Origin: Telluribacter sp035998675
GTDB lineage: Bacteria; Bacteroidota; Bacteroidia; Cytophagales; Spirosomataceae
Reading direction: 5' to 3'
Assembly (NCBI RefSeq): GCF_035998675.1
Contig: NZ_DASYHI010000020.1
Coordinates: forward strand, 124,001 to 188,000
Length of the DNA stretch: 64,000 bases
This document shows, piece after piece, positions 45,708-54,900 of the stretch (position 1 is its first letter; each line of letters starts with the position of its first letter). Below the pieces are notes generated by a model. That model searched no databases, was not told where the DNA came from, and saw nothing but the letters and a program-made list of their open reading frames with translations. Both the position numbers and the translations under genes were made by a program.

Positions 45708-46727
45708 TTATAACTTACTCAAAAACGCCATAGTATCTACTCCATCGGCAAAATCACTTAATCCGGGCCTTTGCGCTTTTCCTAAGGGAACAGTAGCCAA
45801 CGGATTGGTAGCCATACCCACCACACATTGAATCTTCTCTTTGTCCTCCTCCAGGTGCTGCCTTACCTCATCCAGATTTTCGCAGGGCTCAAAGTTGACC
45901 ACACTAAGTGGAGATACAAGGGCCTTATTCTGATGCACAATCAAAAAGCCATTGTCCAGGTGGGCCTCGCCGTTTACCAGAAGTATTGACTTATTGTATT
46001 CGTAATTATTGAAAAACTTGTGGTGATTGCGGCAATACGACTCAAACGGTTGCACGGCTTCAAAGAAAGGGGTGAAGTCATAGCCCGTGGGTACAAATAG
46101 CTTGGCCACATTTCGACAGCCCAGCCCGTAGTACCTTAATATATCTTCTCCCAGCGCAGTCAGTTCTTCCCGGCTCTCTTCTCCGGTCAGGACCGCCACC
46201 GCCACGCGGTTTTTCCGGATAATACTGGGTTTCCGGCCCAGGTAGTATTCAAAGTACCGGGCGGTGTTGTCGCTACCGGTCGCTATATAAGCCTCGGCGT
46301 CATTGAGCCGCTCGGAAATCTGGATATAATCATGAAAGGCCGGTTCAATCAGGCAGATCTTGTCCAGCAGAAATTTAATCAACACACTATCGTCTGTACT
46401 TAGCTTGGCCAGTAGAGTGTGGCCGCTTAGCAGCACAGCCATAGCGTCGTGAAAACCCGCCGCCGGTATGTTGCCGGCCATGATAACTCCTACTTTTCTG
46501 GAGGTAGCAGGCTCGGGGTAGCGGTCTGCCCACTCTTTCAGCGCTTCCGCAGTAAGGTACCTTTCTCCGATGGATTGCAATGAATTCAGGACGTTTTCCG
46601 GCGTAAACCAGTTATTGGTCAGGTTAGCCCGAAAGGCCCAATCTTCCAGCAGCAGTGCATTGGCCGGGTCGGTGAGGTACTCTCCAAGTAATTCAAATGT
46701 TTTATAGCGGGTTGTTCTGAATATCAT
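45708..46727 (-). CDS. Acyl-CoA reductase, LuxC family
   Basis: A 339-residue aldehyde-dehydrogenase-superfamily protein of the LuxC type, which reduces acyl-CoA or acyl groups to aldehyde with NADPH. Visible features are GVIMAGNIPAAGFHDAMAVL near residue 82, the nucleotide-side ATGSDNTARYFEYYLG, and the catalytic-Cys region YYGLGCRNVAKLFVP, as in LuxC. There are no luciferase genes nearby, so it is not a bioluminescence system. It is divergent from a dicluster ferredoxin, a pairing I associate with Bacteroidota genomes. Its physiological substrate is unknown. Confidence 0.87.
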   Translation of the reverse strand: MIFRTTRYKTFELLGEYLTDPANALLLEDWAFRANLTNNWFTPENVLNSLQSIGERYLTAEALKEWADRYPEPATSRKVGVIMAGNIPAAGFHDAMAVLLSGHTLLAKLSTDDSVLIKFLLDKICLIEPAFHDYIQISERLNDAEAYIATGSDNTARYFEYYLGRKPSIIRKNRVAVAVLTGEESREELTALGEDILRYYGLGCRNVAKLFVPTGYDFTPFFEAVQPFESYCRNHHKFFNNYEYNKSILLVNGEAHLDNGFLIVHQNKALVSPLSVVNFEPCENLDEVRQHLEEDKEKIQCVVGMATNPLATVPLGKAQRPGLSDFADGVDTMAFLSKL

Positions 46728-46779
46728 ACCAAATGTTCTTTAAATAATTACAGCACAAAGCATTTATGCTATTTTCTAA

Positions 46780-46809
46780 TTGTTATGAAACTATAAATAG
46801 TTATATTTG
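46780..46809 (+). promoter_or_regulatory. Ferredoxin gene promoter
   Basis: TTG at 46780-46782, a 19-base spacer, then TATATTTG at 46802-46809: a textbook Bacteroidota promoter, 48 bases before the ferredoxin ATG. It rules out a TTG start at 46807, which would overlap the promoter. Confidence 0.7.
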
Positions 46810-46857
46810 TTGATTAGAAATAGTGAATGTCGAACAAATATAAACAATCCGACGACC

Positions 46858-47205
46858 ATGGCTATAATGATAACCGATGAATGCATCAATTGTGGTGCCT
46901 GCGAGCCAGAATGCCCTAACACAGCTATATACGAAGGAGGAGTGGAGTGGACCTGGGGTGACGGTACCAGTCTTGATGAAGTTGATTTTGGAGATGGGAC
47001 TATTGTAAGTGGTAAAGAAAAACAGTCTCCCGTATCCAACGAATTTTACTATATAGTATCTGATAAATGTACCGAATGCGTCGGATTTCATGAAGAGCCC
47101 CAGTGTGCCGCAGTTTGTCCGGTTGACTGCTGTGTACCTGATCCTGACCACGAAGAAGAACAGGATACACTTTTAGCCAAAAAAGCCTGGTTGCACGCCG
47201 AATAG
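46858..47205 (+). CDS. Dicluster 4Fe-4S ferredoxin
   Basis: A small electron carrier of 115 residues with two [4Fe-4S] motifs: CINCGACEPECP at residues 10-21, and CTECVGFHEEPQCAAVCP in the second half. The second has an insertion between its second and third Cys, as in Allochromatium-type ferredoxins. The start at 46858 (MAIMITDECINCGACEPECP) is fixed by the promoter upstream. It is divergent from acyl-CoA reductase and closed by a strong terminator at 47231. Confidence 0.93.
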   Translation: MAIMITDECINCGACEPECPNTAIYEGGVEWTWGDGTSLDEVDFGDGTIVSGKEKQSPVSNEFYYIVSDKCTECVGFHEEPQCAAVCPVDCCVPDPDHEEEQDTLLAKKAWLHAE

Positions 47206-47230
47206 ATATATACGTACTTTTAATGCCCCG

Positions 47231-47258
47231 GCCCACCCGACAGGTGGGCTTTTTTTTG
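47231..47258 (+). terminator. Ferredoxin terminator
   Basis: A 7-bp GCCCACC/GGTGGGC stem with a 5-base loop, followed by eight T. A standard intrinsic terminator 26 bases after the stop. Confidence 0.92.
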
Positions 47259-47473
47259 TGCCCTACCTATGGCTTTCGCAGGATATTTCCACCAAAATAC
47301 ATTTCAAGTGTGTGTAGGTAACAAAAGATAAAATTTGGCAAAAAGTCACAATTACAGAATAAGGTCCAATATTTAATTTTTATAAAAACTGGGCAATTAT
47401 GGGTATATATAAATATGGATTTTCACTTTTTAAGGAATTTTAGCCTAAAAGTACTATTATTCATACTTGTCTA

Positions 47474-47504
47474 TTTGATGATAATCATAAATAGTTAATA
47501 TTTG
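47474..47504 (+). promoter_or_regulatory. Porin-amt promoter
   Basis: TTTG at 47474-47477, an 18-base spacer, then TAATATTTG at 47496-47504 (the consensus with one extra variable base). The untranslated leader is about 45 bases. Confidence 0.55.
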
Positions 47505-47553
47505 TCATCGAAATGATAGCTGATCGAATTTACCCACCTAACAAAATAAAATT

Positions 47554-48771
47554 ATGAAGAAGTTCTATTTAGCAGCATTATCTATTATGGTACCTCTTTT
47601 GGGTTTTACCAAGGAGGGCGACAAAAAGGCTGACCAGACCGAAGAGGTTAAAAAAGCCGAAGACACCAAGGCCGATGAGGAAAAGAAAGGTGTCTTTACA
47701 TTTTCCGGGTATCTGGATTCCTACTACGTAGCCAACCTGAACCGCCCGGCTTCCCGCTCCAATATGGGTGCTTCTAACGCCCGTGTTTTCGACCAGCGTT
47801 CCGGACAATTTCAGATTGGTTTGGTGCAGACGAAAATGACCTATACCAATGACAAATCAGAAGCTGTCGTTGACCTAACCTTTGGTCCCAATGCCGACCT
47901 GGGTAACTATGGTAACCTGATCGGCCCCCTTGATTCTATCAGTACGGCGCTTACTATCAAACAGGCTTACTTCACCTACAACTTTACCGATAAGTTTTCC
48001 ATGACGGCGGGTCAGTTTGGTACCCACATCGGTTATGAAGTCATTGACGCTCCGGTCAACTTCAATTATTCCCTGTCGAACCTGTTCAACAACGGTCCTT
48101 TTTATCATACCGGCTTAAAAGCTACCTACGCTTTTTCGGATAAAGCCTCCCTGATGATGGGCTTTGTCAATAACGTAGACGGCCTGGGCGATAACAACCG
48201 TAAGAAAGGCTTTATCAGCCAGCTGTTTTTTGCTCCCGTTGAAAACTGGAACGTGTACCTGAACTACATAGGAAGTAACGAAGCCGCCGAAGACCCTGCT
48301 ACCGGTACTACACCCGATGCTTACTACCGCGTTATTGACCTTACTACCAGCTACCAGGTTACCGAAAGATTCCTGCTGGGACTTAATGCTGCCTACGGTG
48401 GACAAAAAGGAGATTATCAGAGTGGTGGCGGACCCTCAGAAGTAAAGACCTGGGGTGGTGCTGCCGTATACGCTAACCTGGCCCTAACTGACTACTTCGC
48501 ACTGGGAGGCCGCTACGAAAACTTCAACAACAAAAGCGGCGTTCGCGGCCTGGTAAACAGCCTGGGAGAAGGTACTTCGGTTAACTCCTTTACGCTAACC
48601 GGCAATTTTACCCTCGCCGATGGCCATGTACTGTTGAAGCCCGAAGTACGGCTGGACAGCTACCCAAAAGTACCGGGTGCCAACGAAGTACAGCAGTTTG
48701 AAGATTCAAAAGGCAACTTCACCAACAACAGTCAGACTACCGTTGGAATGGCCTTCATCTATAGGTTCTAA
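47554..48771 (+). CDS. Outer-membrane porin, OmpL-like (BBP2) family
   Basis: A 405-residue beta-barrel protein. A signal peptide ends near GFTKE (residue 20) and is followed by a Lys/Glu/Asp-rich linker (KADQTEEVKKAEDTKADEEK) and a barrel of alternating strands ending in FIYRF. The TFSGYLDSYYVANL and FTAGQFGTHIGYEVIDAP-like segments resemble the putative porin-2 family found beside ammonium transporters in Bacteroidota. It is 51 bases before amt on the same strand and shares the promoter at 47474. Likely role: letting small nitrogen compounds cross the outer membrane. Confidence 0.87.
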   Translation: MKKFYLAALSIMVPLLGFTKEGDKKADQTEEVKKAEDTKADEEKKGVFTFSGYLDSYYVANLNRPASRSNMGASNARVFDQRSGQFQIGLVQTKMTYTNDKSEAVVDLTFGPNADLGNYGNLIGPLDSISTALTIKQAYFTYNFTDKFSMTAGQFGTHIGYEVIDAPVNFNYSLSNLFNNGPFYHTGLKATYAFSDKASLMMGFVNNVDGLGDNNRKKGFISQLFFAPVENWNVYLNYIGSNEAAEDPATGTTPDAYYRVIDLTTSYQVTERFLLGLNAAYGGQKGDYQSGGGPSEVKTWGGAAVYANLALTDYFALGGRYENFNNKSGVRGLVNSLGEGTSVNSFTLTGNFTLADGHVLLKPEVRLDSYPKVPGANEVQQFEDSKGNFTNNSQTTVGMAFIYRF

Positions 48772-48822
48772 AATACAACCCATCAAAAAATAAAAGCAAG
48801 TACAACCAAAACCATCAAGATT

Positions 48823-50151
48823 ATGCAAAAGTTTAATTTCATTCCTCTGATTATTCTGCTGTCGGTGAGCCTGATAGGGGTGTTTCTGCCCTCGGCACCC
48901 GCCCAAATCGTAACCGAAGGACTTGACACGGGCGACATGGCCTGGATGCTGGTTGCTTCGGCGATGGTACTGCTCATGACGCCCGGTCTGGCGTACTTTT
49001 ACGGTGGAATGGTGAATAATAAAAACGTTATATCAACCATGCTGCAGAGTTTTATTGCTATGGGTGTTATCAGCGTTCTGTGGGTAGTAGTTGGTTTCAG
49101 TGTAGCCTTTGGTGAGTCCATCGGTGGTATCATTGGTAATCCTACTACGTATTTCATGTTTAACGGTGTACTTGAAAGCAAGCCCTGGTCACTGGCTCCC
49201 ACCATACCTTTGGCCCTGTTTGCCTTCTTCCAGTTGAAATTCGCCGTAATTACCCCCGCCCTGGTTACAGGTTCCATGGCCGAGCGTATCAACTTTCGCT
49301 CTTACGTACTTTTCATGATTCTTTTCAGCCTGTTCGTGTACGCTCCCTTGGCACACTGGACCTGGCATCCCGAAGGACTGCTGTTTAACATGGGCGTTCT
49401 TGATTTTGCTGGTGGTACCGTTGTTCACATGTCGGCTGGTTGGGCTGCCCTTGCCGGTGCCCTGTACCTGAAGCGCCGTCGCTCGCACGTTGAGGCCAGT
49501 GTACTTCCTCCTGCCAACATTCCTTTTGTATTGTTAGGTACGGGCTTGCTATGGTTCGGTTGGTTTGGATTTAACGCCGGTTCGGCGGTAGGTGCTTCGG
49601 CCCTGGCAGTTTCAGCTTTCGCAACTACCAACACTGCCGCTGGTGCAGCCGGCCTGGCCTGGGTACTTTTTGACGCGGCCAAAGGCAAAAAAGTATCAGC
49701 GCTTGGTTTTTGTATCGGTGCCGTTGTAGGTTTGGTAGCTATTACTCCGGCTGCCGGTTTTGTAACGATTCCCGTAGCTATATTTATTGGCACTATTTCA
49801 TCCATCATCAGTAACTACATTGCTCACCTGCGTACAAAGTCAGCGCTTGATGATACCCTGGATGTATTCCCCTGCCATGGTGTAGGTGGTATGGTCGGTA
49901 TGATCATGACCGGTGTATTTGCAACGTCAAGTGTTAACAGTGGGGTGGTAGATCAGGGTTTGGCTTACGGTGAAACTACGCTTTTCATTAACCACATGAT
50001 TGCCCTGGTACTGGTTTCGGCCTTTGCTTTCATCATGTCCTTTATTCTTCTGAAAGTAACTGACCTGATCCTGCCGCTGCGTGTTACCGAGGACGATGAG
50101 AAGGTAGGTCTGGATATCAGCCAGCACGACGAATTTCTGGTGGAAGCTTAA
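48823..50151 (+). CDS. amt: Ammonium transporter
   Basis: An Amt/Mep/Rh-family ammonium channel of 442 residues and about 11 helices. The twin pore histidines are visible in YAPLAHWTWHPEG and DVFPCHGVGGMVG. The selectivity region is FYGGMVNNKN. The first helix can serve as a signal, with an extra-cytoplasmic N-terminus as is usual. It is co-transcribed with the porin upstream and followed by two hairpins. No glnK/PII gene is adjacent. Confidence 0.96.
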   Translation: MQKFNFIPLIILLSVSLIGVFLPSAPAQIVTEGLDTGDMAWMLVASAMVLLMTPGLAYFYGGMVNNKNVISTMLQSFIAMGVISVLWVVVGFSVAFGESIGGIIGNPTTYFMFNGVLESKPWSLAPTIPLALFAFFQLKFAVITPALVTGSMAERINFRSYVLFMILFSLFVYAPLAHWTWHPEGLLFNMGVLDFAGGTVVHMSAGWAALAGALYLKRRRSHVEASVLPPANIPFVLLGTGLLWFGWFGFNAGSAVGASALAVSAFATTNTAAGAAGLAWVLFDAAKGKKVSALGFCIGAVVGLVAITPAAGFVTIPVAIFIGTISSIISNYIAHLRTKSALDDTLDVFPCHGVGGMVGMIMTGVFATSSVNSGVVDQGLAYGETTLFINHMIALVLVSAFAFIMSFILLKVTDLILPLRVTEDDEKVGLDISQHDEFLVEA

Positions 50152-50177
50152 TCAATAGATTAGGTCCGCCTACATAG

Positions 50178-50210
50178 CAACAAAACCACAGTGCATCTGT
50201 GGTTTTGTTG
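50178..50210 (+). terminator. First amt terminator
   Basis: A 14-bp perfect stem (50178-50191 with 50197-50210) and a TGCAT loop; the right arm is T-rich. It follows the amt stop by 26 bases. Confidence 0.75.
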
Positions 50211-50219
50211 TACTTCGGA

Positions 50220-50253
50220 AAGTTGCCTGCCTTTGGCGGGCAACTTCTTTTTT
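50220..50253 (+). terminator. Second amt terminator
   Basis: An 8-bp plus 3-bp stem (AAGTTGCC...GGCAACTT, then inner GCC/GGC) ending in CTTTTTT. A second strong hairpin in tandem, between the converging amt and mtaB genes. Confidence 0.82.
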
Positions 50254-50272
50254 ATAGGCAGGGGAGTCGGTT

Positions 50273-51604
50273 TCAGGAATGCGTCAGGATTTGGGTTTCG
50301 GCCTCATCCACCTCCATCAGTCCACTTTCATTTAGTCCGGTCAGTACTACCTTTTTGGTTTCGTTTATCAGCAGCGGGTCGTAGCGGGCCGTTACCCGCA
50401 CGTAGTTTTCGGTAAAGCCCTGCATCATTCCACCCTGAATATCCTCTTCAAATAGGACGGTGGCCGGCCGACCAACCTGCTGCTCGTAGAAAAACCGCTT
50501 TTTCTTTTCGGAAAGGATATGGAGCATTTTGCTGCGTTCGGCCCGCTCCCTGACCGGTACCACCGGACGTATCGTTAACGCGGATGTATTGGGGCGCTCG
50601 GAGTAGGTAAAAACGTGCAGATACGAAATATCCAGGTCGTTAAGAAACCGGTAGGTTTCCAGGAAATCATCCTGGGTTTCGCCGGGGTGCCCCACTATGA
50701 CATCCACCCCGATGCAGCAGTGCGGCATTAGGGCCTTGATTTTTTTTATCCGGTCAATGTATAAGGCTGAGCGATACCTCCGGCGCATCAGCCCCAGCAT
50801 TTTATCGGAACCTGACTGGAGCGGAATATGAAAGTGAGGTACAAAGCGTTTGGATTGGGCCACAAATTCAATTACTTCGTCGGTAAGCAAATTGGGTTCT
50901 ATGGAAGAAATCCGGAACCTGGCAATTCCATCCACTTCATCCAGCGCTTTCACCAAATCCAGGAAATATTCCTGACGCTGCCCGTCCCGAATACCGAAAT
51001 CACCGATATTCACCCCCGTAAGTACTATTTCCTTCACCCCCTGCTGAGCAATTTCCAGAGCTGCCTTCACCACATTCTCCACCGAGTCGGAACGACTCTT
51101 ACCCCGGGCCAGCGGTATGGTGCAGTAGGCGCAGGGGTAGTCACAGCCGTCCTGTACTTTCAGAAAAGTACGGGTGCGGTCGTTGAGCGAATAGGAAGTA
51201 TGGTAGTCAATGGCTTCTTCAATGGGGGAGGCCAGTACCCGGGCTTTGGATGCTACCGGGTCTTTCTCAAACGTATCGAGCAGTTCAACGAGCCGGAATT
51301 TCTCGGCGGCCCCAAGTACCACGTCCACACCGGGAATTTCGGCTATTTCTCTGGGCTTTAACTGGGCATAGCATCCAACAATGGCCACATAACCAGCGGG
51401 ATTTATCTGCTGAGCCTCCCGAACAATCTTCCGGCATTTTTTATCCGCATTGTCGGTAACTGAGCAGGTATTAATAATGAATATATCCGGCTGTTCATTA
51501 AACTCCACCTTCCGGTACCCCTTCTGTTCAAACATCCGGGAAATGGTTGAAGTCTCGGAATAGTTGAGCTTACAGCCTAAGGTATAAAAAGCTACTTTCT
51601 TCAT
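50273..51604 (-). CDS. mtaB: tRNA t6A37 methylthiotransferase MtaB
   Basis: Radical SAM enzyme that adds a methylthio group to t6A37 of tRNAs reading ANN codons. The 443 residues start MKKVAFYTLGCKLNYSETS, with the N-terminal UPF0004 cysteines in TLGCKLN, IINTCSVTDNAD and IVGCYAQLK. The radical SAM motif is CDYPCAYC, followed by the C-terminal TRAM region. The start at 51604 is preferred; a frame start at 51625 adds only seven poorly conserved residues. It stands alone on the minus strand between amt and glutamine synthetase III. Confidence 0.94.
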   Translation of the reverse strand: MKKVAFYTLGCKLNYSETSTISRMFEQKGYRKVEFNEQPDIFIINTCSVTDNADKKCRKIVREAQQINPAGYVAIVGCYAQLKPREIAEIPGVDVVLGAAEKFRLVELLDTFEKDPVASKARVLASPIEEAIDYHTSYSLNDRTRTFLKVQDGCDYPCAYCTIPLARGKSRSDSVENVVKAALEIAQQGVKEIVLTGVNIGDFGIRDGQRQEYFLDLVKALDEVDGIARFRISSIEPNLLTDEVIEFVAQSKRFVPHFHIPLQSGSDKMLGLMRRRYRSALYIDRIKKIKALMPHCCIGVDVIVGHPGETQDDFLETYRFLNDLDISYLHVFTYSERPNTSALTIRPVVPVRERAERSKMLHILSEKKKRFFYEQQVGRPATVLFEEDIQGGMMQGFTENYVRVTARYDPLLINETKKVVLTGLNESGLMEVDEAETQILTHS

Positions 51605-51917
51605 TTTAACTCTATTATCACGCAAAAGTACAAAATCGGGAACATATTACAGTGTACTTGAGTCGGAGACAGTCTGACGGGTACAGAAGTACCTGATGAT
51701 AACCGGGTTAAATGGTGGGAAGCCGGGCTAAGTTCTGACCGGGTCAGCAGAATCGTTTCGGCCTGGAAGCTTGCATTTAAATATTCCTTGATATATTCGT
51801 AGCATCTATACGTTATTTTTCAATAATTGCATACTTATAGTGGAAAACCACTATGGTTTTTAGGCCTGATATTTAAAACTTACATTCATTTTTGTCAAAA
51901 CTTTAATTCATTCTTAC
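51605..51917. other. Intergenic region mtaB / glnN with nested inverted repeats
   Basis: A 313-base region between divergent genes. The notable feature is a pair of overlapping inverted repeats at 51837-51860, 60-80 bases before glnN. CATTTTTG at about 51888 resembles a -7 element (one base off TAnnTTTG) without a clear -33. No gene is evident. Confidence 0.55.
51837..51860. promoter_or_regulatory. Overlapping inverted repeats upstream of glnN, possible operator
   Basis: ATAGTGG AAAA CCACTAT (51837-51854) and AAAACC ACTAT GGTTTT (51844-51860) share their centre. Two mutually exclusive dyads just upstream of a nitrogen-metabolism gene are a plausible regulator site. No regulator is identified. 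Confidence 0.4.
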
Positions 51918-54104
51918 ATGTCTTTTCGTTCCAAAGCAATTGAAACCTCGCTCGACCGCAGCCCGATACCTTTGTCACCTCCTTCCGAAAAAATCACCGA
52001 ACTGTACGCGGTGAATACCTTCAGTGAGGACGTTATGCGGGCGCTGCTTTCCCCGGAAGCTTATATTAAAATCTCCAATGCTATCCGTTCCGGCTCCCAC
52101 ATTGACCGGGAAGTAGCGGAGGAAGTAGCTACCGCCATGAAGTCGTGGGCTATTTCCCGGGGGGCTACCCATTATACCCACTGGTTTCAGCCCTTAACCG
52201 GTACCACCGCCGAAAAGCATGATTCCTTTTTTGATTTATCGGGAAGTGGCAAAGCCGTGGAGAAGTTTAAAGGAAGCGCCCTGGTTCAGCAAGAGCCCGA
52301 TGCTTCCTCTTTTCCGAGCGGTGGATTACGGGCAACTTTCGAAGCCCGCGGCTATACCGGCTGGGACCCCAGTTCTCCGGCCTTCCTGATGGACAACGGG
52401 GCGGGAGGAAAAACGCTTTGTATCCCTTCGGTATTTATTTCTTATACCGGTGAAGCGCTCGATTATAAAGCTCCTTTACTGCGGGCGTTAAACATGTTGG
52501 ATAAGGCTGCCACGGCCGTTTGCCAGTACTTTAACCGCGATGTTACCAAGGTAACCGCTACCCTGGGCGCTGAGCAGGAATACTTCCTGGTCGACAAAGC
52601 TTTGTACTATGCCCGTCCTGATCTGGTTATGTCGGGCCGGACGGTATTTGGCCACAGCCCGGCGCGGGGACAGCAGTTGGAAGACCATTATTTTGGCTCT
52701 ATTTCTCCCCGGATTAACGCCTTTATGGTTGATTTTGAGTTTGAAGCGCTCAAATTAGGTATTCCGGTCCGGACCCGCCACAACGAGGTGGCACCGGGGC
52801 AGTACGAATGTGCACCTACTTTCGAAGAAATGAACCTGGCCATTGACCACAATGCTCTGCTGATGGACCTAATGCAGAAAGTGGCCGAGAAGCACCATTT
52901 CAAAGTACTCTTCCACGAAAAACCGTTCGCGGGAATAAACGGTAGCGGCAAGCACAACAACTGGTCCATGTCAACCGATACGGGGATTAACCTGTTAGCG
53001 CCAACTAGCAAACCCAAAGAAAACCTTCGCTTCCTGACCTTCCTGGTCAACGTGGTGAAGGCGGTACACGACAATGCCGATTTGCTGCGGGCTTCAATTG
53101 CATCTTCGGGTAACGAGCACCGCCTGGGTGCCAACGAGGCCCCACCGGCTATTGTATCGGTTTTCCTGGGTACTGAGCTGACAAAAATGTTAGAGGAATT
53201 GATTAGCCGGGGCGAAATCACCCTGGAAAAAGGAGAGAACTTTTATTACAAACTAGGAATAAACCGCATTCCTAATCTCCTGCGGGATAATACCGACCGG
53301 AACCGTACCTCACCATTTGCCTTTACCGGTAATAAATTTGAATACCGGGCCGTAGGTAGCAGCGCCAACAGCGCGTCGGCCATGATTGTCCTGAATACCA
53401 TTGTGGCGCGCCAGCTGATGGAGTTTAAGCGGGAACTGGATGAGCGCCTGAACACTGGCGAGGAAAAGAAAATTGCCGTGGTGGAAATTCTTAAGAAGTA
53501 CTATACCGACTCTAAACGCATCCTTTTCGAAGGAAATGGATATTCGCAGGAGTGGGTAGACGAAGCCGAACGCCGCGGACTTTCGAATATTGGAAATTCC
53601 TACGATGCTTTGAGAGAATACATCAGCGACAGTGCAGTTGAGGTATTTGAAAGCATGGAGGTACTTACCAAACGGGAGCTGCACGCGCGGTACGAGATTG
53701 AGCTGGAAAATTACGTTAAGAAAATCCAGATTGAATCGCGGGTAGTGGGAGATTTGGCGATAAACCATATTGTGTCCACCGCAGTGAAGTACCAGCATAA
53801 ACTGGCACAAACCGCCCGCTCCCTGACCGACCTGGATATGACCGGGGAGGCTGAACCCATCAAGGAAATAATTATGGAGATTTCCAACCACGTAAAGGTT
53901 ATTAAGGGGCTGGTGCAGGATATGACGGAAAGCCGAAAGCGAGCCAACGCCATTGAAGATTCGGTTGAAAAGGCCCGGTTGTACGGTTCGGAGGTGAAGT
54001 CCTATTTTGAAAAAATCAGGTACCATGTAGATAAGCTGGAACTGGTCATTGACGACGAAGACTGGCCGTTGGTAAAATACCGCGAAATGCTCTTTATCAA
54101 ATAG
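51918..54104 (+). CDS. glnN: Glutamine synthetase type III
   Basis: Makes glutamine from glutamate, ammonium and ATP. The 728 residues and the GSIII-specific N-terminal domain (HYTHWFQPLTGTTAEKHDSF) identify the large dodecameric type typical of Bacteroidota. Active-site signatures include TLGAEQEYFLVD, RHNEVAPGQYECAPTFEE and GINGSGKHNNWSMSTDT. There is no NrtC-like regulator beside it, but a porin/amt pair lies upstream and a type II glutamine synthetase downstream, so this stretch is dedicated to ammonium uptake and assimilation. It ends in a hairpin at 54116. Confidence 0.96.
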   Translation: MSFRSKAIETSLDRSPIPLSPPSEKITELYAVNTFSEDVMRALLSPEAYIKISNAIRSGSHIDREVAEEVATAMKSWAISRGATHYTHWFQPLTGTTAEKHDSFFDLSGSGKAVEKFKGSALVQQEPDASSFPSGGLRATFEARGYTGWDPSSPAFLMDNGAGGKTLCIPSVFISYTGEALDYKAPLLRALNMLDKAATAVCQYFNRDVTKVTATLGAEQEYFLVDKALYYARPDLVMSGRTVFGHSPARGQQLEDHYFGSISPRINAFMVDFEFEALKLGIPVRTRHNEVAPGQYECAPTFEEMNLAIDHNALLMDLMQKVAEKHHFKVLFHEKPFAGINGSGKHNNWSMSTDTGINLLAPTSKPKENLRFLTFLVNVVKAVHDNADLLRASIASSGNEHRLGANEAPPAIVSVFLGTELTKMLEELISRGEITLEKGENFYYKLGINRIPNLLRDNTDRNRTSPFAFTGNKFEYRAVGSSANSASAMIVLNTIVARQLMEFKRELDERLNTGEEKKIAVVEILKKYYTDSKRILFEGNGYSQEWVDEAERRGLSNIGNSYDALREYISDSAVEVFESMEVLTKRELHARYEIELENYVKKIQIESRVVGDLAINHIVSTAVKYQHKLAQTARSLTDLDMTGEAEPIKEIIMEISNHVKVIKGLVQDMTESRKRANAIEDSVEKARLYGSEVKSYFEKIRYHVDKLELVIDDEDWPLVKYREMLFIK

Positions 54105-54115
54105 TAGTTTTCCCA

Positions 54116-54148
54116 GAAAGCCCGGCCTTCCCGGGCTTTCTTTATAAT
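54116..54148 (+). terminator. glnN terminator
   Basis: A 10-bp GAAAGCCCGG/CCGGGCTTTC stem with a 5-base loop, followed by TTTATAATTT. It lies 11 bases after the glnN stop. Confidence 0.88.
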
Positions 54149-54339
54149 TTAGGTGAGCCCTGAAAAAGGTAAAGTACCGATGGCAAGTTAATCGGCTGAA
54201 ATTTATTATTTTAGAAGAAAGAAACAAATTGCCTTCGGAACGATTTGTAGTAATAGATCAGGTGCCGGTGGGTCCGGACTTGGCTCTTTCTTATACTTTT
54301 AGGTATTACTTTTATAACTAAACATCAATTGAAACAACT

Positions 54340-54888
54340 ATGAATCCCGGATTTGATCCAGAAGAAATAGCCCAGCTAAAACGCGAATGCCGAGCAGAAG
54401 GAATGAACTTCGTGTACGTTGAAGATGAGTTTGAGGACGAGGAAGAAAACGATGAACACGCCCACATTCAGTTTATAGGTTTTTACCAGGAGCAGGAGGC
54501 CATCTATGACGCCTTAATTTACACCCTTCGGCTCCATCATTCCACCCTGGTCTATGATTTGGCATTAAAACGGGTTCAGGAACAAATGCCGGGATATATT
54601 CCGCCGGATGAAAGAACAATCAATGATCCTGATGATTCGGACAGGGATGAGGATGCTGAACTTCTCCTGACCGAGTACATTGAAGAAATTGAGGAGAATG
54701 AGGAAATAAAGGTAAGTGAGCACGTGGAAGTAGATACCAAGTTTGAATACGGTATCGGCTTAGAAGTAGGGTTGAACCGGCCCTCTATTAACGAAAAAGT
54801 AATCAATGATTTCATCGCTCATTTCAACGCCGGACGCCTGCAGCTTGATAAAGCGGTTTACTCCTTTTCCAGTGAGGATGAAGACTAA
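54340..54888 (+). CDS. Acidic protein of unknown function
   Basis: A 182-residue, strongly acidic soluble protein with two Asp/Glu-rich patches (EDEFEDEEENDEHAH near residue 29, and residues 93-125). I do not recognise a family. There are no signal peptide, membrane segment or cysteine pairs. The central hydrophobic blocks (HIQFIGFYQEQEAIYDALIY and the tail NEKVINDFIAHFNAGRLQLD) look like folded alpha/beta segments. It sits alone between the two glutamine synthetase genes, with its own upstream region and shared convergent hairpins downstream; a nitrogen-linked role is only guilt by association. Confidence 0.8.
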   Translation: MNPGFDPEEIAQLKRECRAEGMNFVYVEDEFEDEEENDEHAHIQFIGFYQEQEAIYDALIYTLRLHHSTLVYDLALKRVQEQMPGYIPPDERTINDPDDSDRDEDAELLLTEYIEEIEENEEIKVSEHVEVDTKFEYGIGLEVGLNRPSINEKVINDFIAHFNAGRLQLDKAVYSFSSEDED

Positions 54889-54900
54889 AAATAAATAAAA

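Larger units (their letters stand above)
47206..47553 (+). other. Intergenic region between ferredoxin and porin
   Basis: A 348-base AT-rich region. It begins with the ferredoxin terminator and ends with the porin promoter at 47474-47504. Nothing else is recognised between them. Confidence 0.6.

Noticed and set aside
46807..46857. TTG start giving the ferredoxin 17 extra residues
   Set aside because: The TTG is part of the -7 element TATATTTG, so it would not be in the transcript.
53310..54227. 305-residue open frame on the minus strand
   Set aside because: Antisense to glutamine synthetase III; its composition reflects the opposite-strand coding of that gene.
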